From assembly GCF_009932395.1 (NCBI RefSeq), contig NZ_LSRS01000006.1, forward strand, positions 23,527 to 87,526: a stretch of 64,000 nt of DNA. The letters are read 5' to 3'. Source of the DNA: Sporotomaculum syntrophicum. Its GTDB lineage: Bacteria; Bacillota; Desulfotomaculia; Desulfotomaculales; Desulfallaceae. Under the pieces are notes generated by a model. That model did no database searches, was not told the origin of the DNA, and saw only the letters and a list, made by a program, of their open reading frames with translations. Of this stretch, positions 60,269 to 64,000 are shown piece after piece. Both the position numbers and the translations under genes were made by a program. The stretch's first letter is position 1; each line of letters opens with the position of its first letter.

Positions 60269-60961
60269 ATGGATGAAATAAAAGATACCGCTAAAGAAAC
60301 ATTGCTTGCCATTTTGCCTATAGTACTATTAGTTATTGTAATACAACTGATATTGTTTGATGACCCCTTATATGAAGTTCTCCAGCTTATCATTGGCGCG
60401 GTAATGGTCAGTATTGGATTGGGTCTTTTCCTACTTGGGGTAAAGGTTGGGCTATTGCGCGCTGGTGATATTATCGGCTCAGAACTTCCCCAGCGTTTTT
60501 CTTTTCCACTGCTTCTATTTTCCGTATTTTGTATTGGTATAGCCGTCACCGTGGCTGAACCTGATGTTCTAGTTTTGGCGCAGCAGGTAGATTATGTCTC
60601 AGGTGAACAAATGTCTAAAACAGTAATTATAGCCTTTATCGGTTTAGGAGTAGGTGTGTTTATGGCTATTGCTGCTGCTAGAGTGTTCCTGGGCATTCCA
60701 ATGCGCTATATATTAGTTGCCGGTTACATTTTGGTATTTGTGCTAGCCTGCTTTGTACCCCCTAGTTTTATGCCTGTAGCTTTCGACTCGGGCGGGGTAA
60801 CTACAGGAAATTTGACGGTACCGTTTGTTGTAGCCCTTGGTGTAGGTTTAACTTCAGTCCTTGGTGGTAAAAGCTCCCTTAGCGACAGTTTCGGCTTTTT
60901 AGCTTTGGCATCATTAGGCCCTATTCTAGCAGTCCTTTTACTGGGGGTGCTCTATGCATGA
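60269..60961 (+). CDS. DUF1538 membrane protein, first copy
   Basis: A 230-aa integral membrane protein with seven or so helices. Motifs shared with the next gene: GLGLFLLGVKVGLLRAG, AEPDVLVLAQQVDYVSG and the re-entrant-like FDSGGVTTGNLTVPF. DUF1538 proteins are predicted transporters; the pair probably assembles as a heterodimer. AGGAGG precedes the ATG. Its stop overlaps the next ATG (ATGA). A PII-type regulator closes the operon. Confidence 0.87.
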   Translation: MDEIKDTAKETLLAILPIVLLVIVIQLILFDDPLYEVLQLIIGAVMVSIGLGLFLLGVKVGLLRAGDIIGSELPQRFSFPLLLFSVFCIGIAVTVAEPDVLVLAQQVDYVSGEQMSKTVIIAFIGLGVGVFMAIAAARVFLGIPMRYILVAGYILVFVLACFVPPSFMPVAFDSGGVTTGNLTVPFVVALGVGLTSVLGGKSSLSDSFGFLALASLGPILAVLLLGVLYA

Positions 60962-61701
60962 ATGATCTAATTGTATTTTCAGGCTATTTTAATGTTATTC
61001 AGGAAGTTGCGATTGCTTTGACGCCCCTTTTAGTTATCATGTTTGTGTTCCAATTTGTCCTTAGGTTGCCCTGGGATGAAGTTAAACGTATATTGATTGG
61101 TATATTTATATCTTTTATTGGCTTGTCTCTTTTCCTGCAAGGTGTTAAAATTGGCTTTATGCCGGCAGGGACTTCGTTGGGTGTATATATTGGCCAGCTG
61201 GACTATAATTGGATAGCGATTCCGATCGGGTTGCTGCTGGGTTTAGTCATTGTTATAGCTGAACCATCTGTTTGGGTACTAAACCATGAAGTAGAGCAGG
61301 TTTCCAGCGGGTATATCAACCAGCGCACCATGATGTTGACCTTATCGATAGGGGTGGCGATTTCAGTCGCCCTGGCGATGGCCCGGATAGTATATGGCAT
61401 ACCTCTGATGTATATACTTATCCCAGGATACGCAATTGCGCTAATTATGACACATTTTGTATCACCTACCTTTGTCTCATTGGCTTTCGATTCCGGTGGA
61501 GTTGCTTCGGGCACCATGACGGTTACATTTGTTTTGGCTATGACGGTGGGAATAGCTACCGGAATAGAGGGCAGGGATCCGTTATTGGATGGGTTTGGCG
61601 TAGTTGGGCTGGTCGCCCTTACCCCAATATTGTCAGTATTACTACTGGGAATTGTCTTTGGAGGTGAGAAAGTAGAAAATGAAGATAGCTCGGGAGCATG
61701 A
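60958..61701 (+). CDS. DUF1538 membrane protein, second copy
   Basis: A 247-aa paralogue of the preceding gene: GLSLFLQGVKIGFMPAG, AEPSVWVLNHEVEQVSSG and FDSGGVASGTMTVTF align position by position. In some bacteria the two halves are fused into one polypeptide. The last 23 nt overlap the PII-like gene, whose ribosome binding site GGAGGTGAG lies inside this gene. Confidence 0.87.
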   Translation: MNDLIVFSGYFNVIQEVAIALTPLLVIMFVFQFVLRLPWDEVKRILIGIFISFIGLSLFLQGVKIGFMPAGTSLGVYIGQLDYNWIAIPIGLLLGLVIVIAEPSVWVLNHEVEQVSSGYINQRTMMLTLSIGVAISVALAMARIVYGIPLMYILIPGYAIALIMTHFVSPTFVSLAFDSGGVASGTMTVTFVLAMTVGIATGIEGRDPLLDGFGVVGLVALTPILSVLLLGIVFGGEKVENEDSSGA

Positions 61702-62023
61702 ATTAATAGTAACAATTGTTAGAAAGGGCTGGGCCGAAAGAGTAATTAATGCGGCAAAAAATGCCGGTGCCAGGGGCGGTACTATATTGCACGGGCGCGG
61801 TGTCGGAGTGCATGAGCAGAAAAAGTTACTTGGTTTGCCTATCGAACCGGAAAAGGAAATCATTTTAACGTTAATTCATAGGGATAAAACTAATGAGGTT
61901 TTAAAAGCAATAGTTGATGCCGGACAACTGCAAAAACCGGGGATGGGTGTTGGTTTTGTACTTGATGTTGATAAAGTAGTTGGCGTAGTAGAATTGCTGG
62001 AGCAGTGTGGAGAAGAAATATAA
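61679..62023 (+). CDS. PII-type (GlnB-like) signal protein
   Basis: A 114-aa PII superfamily protein: ELIVTIVRKGWAERVINAAKNAGARGGTILHGRGVG contains the first ferredoxin-like strand-helix-strand and a nucleotide-binding-like RGVG, then a short T-loop and EKEIILTLI. The T-loop lacks the Tyr that GlnB/GlnK uridylylate, so it is a PII-like rather than canonical nitrogen sensor. Coupled to two DUF1538 genes, it probably gates that transporter in response to a small ligand. Confidence 0.87.
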   Translation: MKIAREHELIVTIVRKGWAERVINAAKNAGARGGTILHGRGVGVHEQKKLLGLPIEPEKEIILTLIHRDKTNEVLKAIVDAGQLQKPGMGVGFVLDVDKVVGVVELLEQCGEEI

Positions 62024-62421
62024 TGGATAAGACAGTTGTTTTAGGTGATATATATCAAATAATAATGCCCTTGTTGGATCATCACAGTTGAAGATATTCT
62101 CAACTGTGTTTCTGTTATCATCGGATTATATATCCAGGGATATGTGTCTTAAGACAAGCAGTGGTTGTAGACTATAGCTATCTCATATTATGGTTGCGAG
62201 TCATTGTTTGTTCTTCTATCGACCACGACTAAGACAGCATAGTTTGCTGTCTACTTTTATGCGATGTATATTACAGTGTTTTTTGCTTAAGATATGTTTC
62301 TAATTTTAGAGGAAATAAAGGCCACGCAGCGAATAAATATTTGCAATCTAGGTATTTTTCATATAACTGCATAATGTGCATATTCATGGATAGCAGTATG
62401 TAAAAGGAAGGTGATTTTACT
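62024..62421 (+). other. Intergenic region with two terminator-like hairpins
   Basis: CACAGTTGA/TCAACTGTG (62083-62108, followed by TTTCTGTTA) terminates the PII operon. A second hairpin AGACAGCA/TGCTGTCT (62232-62252, followed by ACTTTTAT) lies further on. Nothing else recognised. Confidence 0.6.
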
Positions 62422-63600
62422 GTGCGATATACTCCGAAATCTGAGCTTGACCAGAGGGTCGCTAAACTACAAGCATTATTAAAAAAACAGGATATCGACG
62501 GGGCATTAATAATTCAAAACGCGGACTTATTTTATTTTTCCGGGACTATTCAGCAATCCCACCTATTTATACCGGCGGAGGGCAAACCTCTGCTGATGGT
62601 TAAAAATACTTTTGAACGGGCCGTGGAAGAGTCCGCCCTGGACAATATCGTTTATGTGGATAGCTTAAGGGAAATATTGCCAACCCTTCAGTCGCACGGC
62701 TTCAGTGGTTTTAAAACACTGGGCTTTGAGCTGGACGTGCTACCTGCTAACCTGTATTTTCGTTACCAGGAACTCTTTAGACCGGCCAAGGTGGTTGATG
62801 CTAGTGAGCTTATCCGCACTGTTCGCATGATCAAATCTGAGTACGAGCTGGAAATACTGAGAGAAGTGAACACAGTACAGGCGCAGTTATTCCCTTATAT
62901 CAGTGCTAATATCAGTGAGGGCATGTCTGAGCTAAAATTGGCGGCCATGATTGAAGCGTTCTACAGGGAGAAAGGTCATCCCGGTTTAATGAGAGTACGT
63001 GGCTTTAACACTGAACTGCATCAACAGCATGTGGTATCCGGCAGTAATACTATCCCTAGCTATTTTTGGGGAGCGGTCGGCGGCAGAGGAGTAGGCCCGG
63101 CATATGCTCAGGGAGCTAGCCATAAGCTTATTGGCCGGGACGAGCCTGTGTTAGTGGATATCGGCTTTAATGTCGGCGGGTATTCCTTGGACCAGACCAG
63201 GATTTTTTGCATTGGTAAACTGGCTGATCACCTGACTCAGGCTTACCAGGTAGCCATCGAAATTATCGAGCAGATCAAGCAGATGGCCAAGCCGGGGGTG
63301 CCCTGTGGTAAACTGCACGAATTGGCGCGGCAAATAGCCGATGCGAGTCCATTTGCCAATCATTTTACCGGCTACCCCAATCAATTGACCTTTTGTGGCC
63401 ACGGTATCGGCCTTGAGCAGGACGAACTGCCGGTGATTGGATATAAATTTAAAACGCCGCTGGAGCCGGGCATGGTCTTTGCGTTGGAACCGAAATTTAC
63501 CTTCCCTGACGGCGCCGTAGGGATTGAAAATACCTATCTGGTAACTCAAGACGGGTTAGAGACTTTGACTGTATTTGACGAGGGGATTCAGTACGTCTAG
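62422..63600 (+). CDS. M24-family Xaa-Pro peptidase
   Basis: A 392-aa metallopeptidase of the creatinase/prolidase type. The N-terminal creatinase-like domain spans about 10-140 and the pita-bread catalytic domain about 150-388. Five metal ligands are visible: Asp in LVDIGFN, Asp in SLDQTRIF, His in CGHGIGLEQDE, Glu in ALEPKF and Glu in GIENTYLV. The GTG start follows AAGGAAGGTGA. It cleaves an N-terminal residue before proline; cytoplasmic. Confidence 0.93.
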   Translation: MRYTPKSELDQRVAKLQALLKKQDIDGALIIQNADLFYFSGTIQQSHLFIPAEGKPLLMVKNTFERAVEESALDNIVYVDSLREILPTLQSHGFSGFKTLGFELDVLPANLYFRYQELFRPAKVVDASELIRTVRMIKSEYELEILREVNTVQAQLFPYISANISEGMSELKLAAMIEAFYREKGHPGLMRVRGFNTELHQQHVVSGSNTIPSYFWGAVGGRGVGPAYAQGASHKLIGRDEPVLVDIGFNVGGYSLDQTRIFCIGKLADHLTQAYQVAIEIIEQIKQMAKPGVPCGKLHELARQIADASPFANHFTGYPNQLTFCGHGIGLEQDELPVIGYKFKTPLEPGMVFALEPKFTFPDGAVGIENTYLVTQDGLETLTVFDEGIQYV

Positions 63601-63695
63601 CCTATACCCGGGGGTTTAGTAATTCGGTTAAGCTTGACTGGTTGACATGCCCAGTCGTATCGTATCATATAAAATAAGTTCAAATATAAAATATT

Positions 63696-63762
63696 AATAC
63701 AGCCACGAAGGCTGAATACATTTCATAAGGAGTGTATTTAACCTTCGTGGCTGTATTTTTGC
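63696..63762. terminator. Strong terminator after the M24 peptidase
   Basis: AATACAGCCACGAAGG pairs with CCTTCGTGGCTGTATT, with an inner AATACA/TGTATT helix, followed by TTTTGCC. Suitable for both strands. Confidence 0.85.
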
Positions 63763-63874
63763 CTCAAAAAAGGAAGGGATATTATAACTCAAGTTTGACA
63801 GCACTATCCAAAGGAATTCAGTAATATCAACGGTTTCCGGGCACACCAAATAGACGTACCACTACAATATTCCT

Positions 63875-64000
63875 TTATATGGTAGATTTGTATCCTAGTA
63901 TCCTTTTTGGCGGTCTGCTACCAACAGCCTTAAAAATATCAAAGATATTGCCCTTTAACTCTGTGCGCAAAATAAACTCTTCCTGACCGATGGTAAATTT
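63875..64000 (-). CDS. C-terminal fragment of an unidentified protein, 5' partial
   Basis: The minus-strand frame is open from the window edge for 41 codons (KFTIGQEEFILRTELKGNIF to ...RILGYKSTI) and ends with TAA at 63875. Composition is protein-like. Too short to identify. Confidence 0.5.
   Translation of the reverse strand, partial: KFTIGQEEFILRTELKGNIFDIFKAVGSRPPKRILGYKSTI

Noticed and set aside
1..64000. CRISPR arrays, tRNA or rRNA genes, prophage genes
   Set aside because: I looked for regularly spaced repeats, tRNA-like T-arm (GGTTCGANTCC) signatures and phage structural genes and saw none.

Overview
The window looks like a chromosomal segment of a strictly anaerobic, probably spore-forming Firmicute of the Desulfotomaculum/Pelotomaculum (Peptococcaceae) type. 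The evidence is two [FeFe]-hydrogenases with HydEFG maturases, an oxygen-sensitive double-cubane reductase with its activator, an AgrBD peptide-signalling locus, a spore-coat-like SPOCS protein, Gram-positive-style lipoproteins, strong AGGAGG ribosome binding sites and compact intrinsic terminators. There is no rRNA or tRNA to fix the genus. I saw no CRISPR array, prophage or intact IS element.

Layout. 0-4.5 kb: cell-wall amidase (5' end missing), then an agr-like locus with a stand-alone AgrC-type sensor domain, AgrB, a 45-residue AgrD and a PAS histidine kinase. 4.9-7.7 kb: a TauABC-like ABC importer. 7.9-16.3 kb: the most unusual block, one co-directional run holding a double-cubane reductase and activator followed by nine genes (saoT-E-C-X-B-P-A-L-D), in which three genes carry in-frame UGA codons. 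Each UGA has a hairpin just downstream of the kind needed for selenocysteine insertion. 16.5-21.3 kb (minus): an exported, Tat-signal, lipoprotein [FeFe]-hydrogenase with ferredoxin-like and NrfD-like partners, plus tatC and tatA. 21.6-30.6 kb: mixed region with a radical SAM protein, lipoprotein, glutamyl-tRNA synthetase, MscL, spore-type proteins, a SIMPL protein and three decayed genes. 30.8-32.3 kb: a molybdenum/tungsten-cofactor-type riboswitch before a tungstate-binding-protein fusion. 32.4-35.7 kb: PadR-GH3-MFS operon with an operator-promoter. 36.8-45.0 kb (minus): complete trimeric NAD-linked hydrogenase and hydG/hydE/hydF maturation cluster. 45.4-47.0 kb: an ECF sigma factor followed by a catalytically degraded IS256-type transposase domain. 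47.4-49.8 kb: MarR-MATE-MgtC. 50-53.2 kb: four-gene probable metal-handling cluster. 54-59.4 kb: hypothetical proteins, a CoA-disulfide-reductase-like enzyme and a frameshifted DUF4153 gene. 60-62 kb: two DUF1538 membrane proteins with a PII-type regulator. 62.4-63.6 kb: an M24 peptidase.

How it fits together. The sao block reads as import of an organometal or thiol-reactive metal compound (SaoX/SaoB binding proteins, SaoP/SaoA transporter), carbon-metal cleavage by a MerB-like lyase (SaoL, with selenocysteine aligned to a MerB catalytic cysteine), thiol/selenol relay (SaoT, SaoD, SaoC) and export of the metal or metalloid by an ArsP-like efflux protein (SaoE). The sao names follow my recollection of an existing naming scheme for such clusters; I could not look them up. 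The two hydrogenases face opposite sides of the membrane and presumably share the single HydEFG set, suggesting H2 oxidation outside and NAD/ferredoxin-linked H2 turnover inside.
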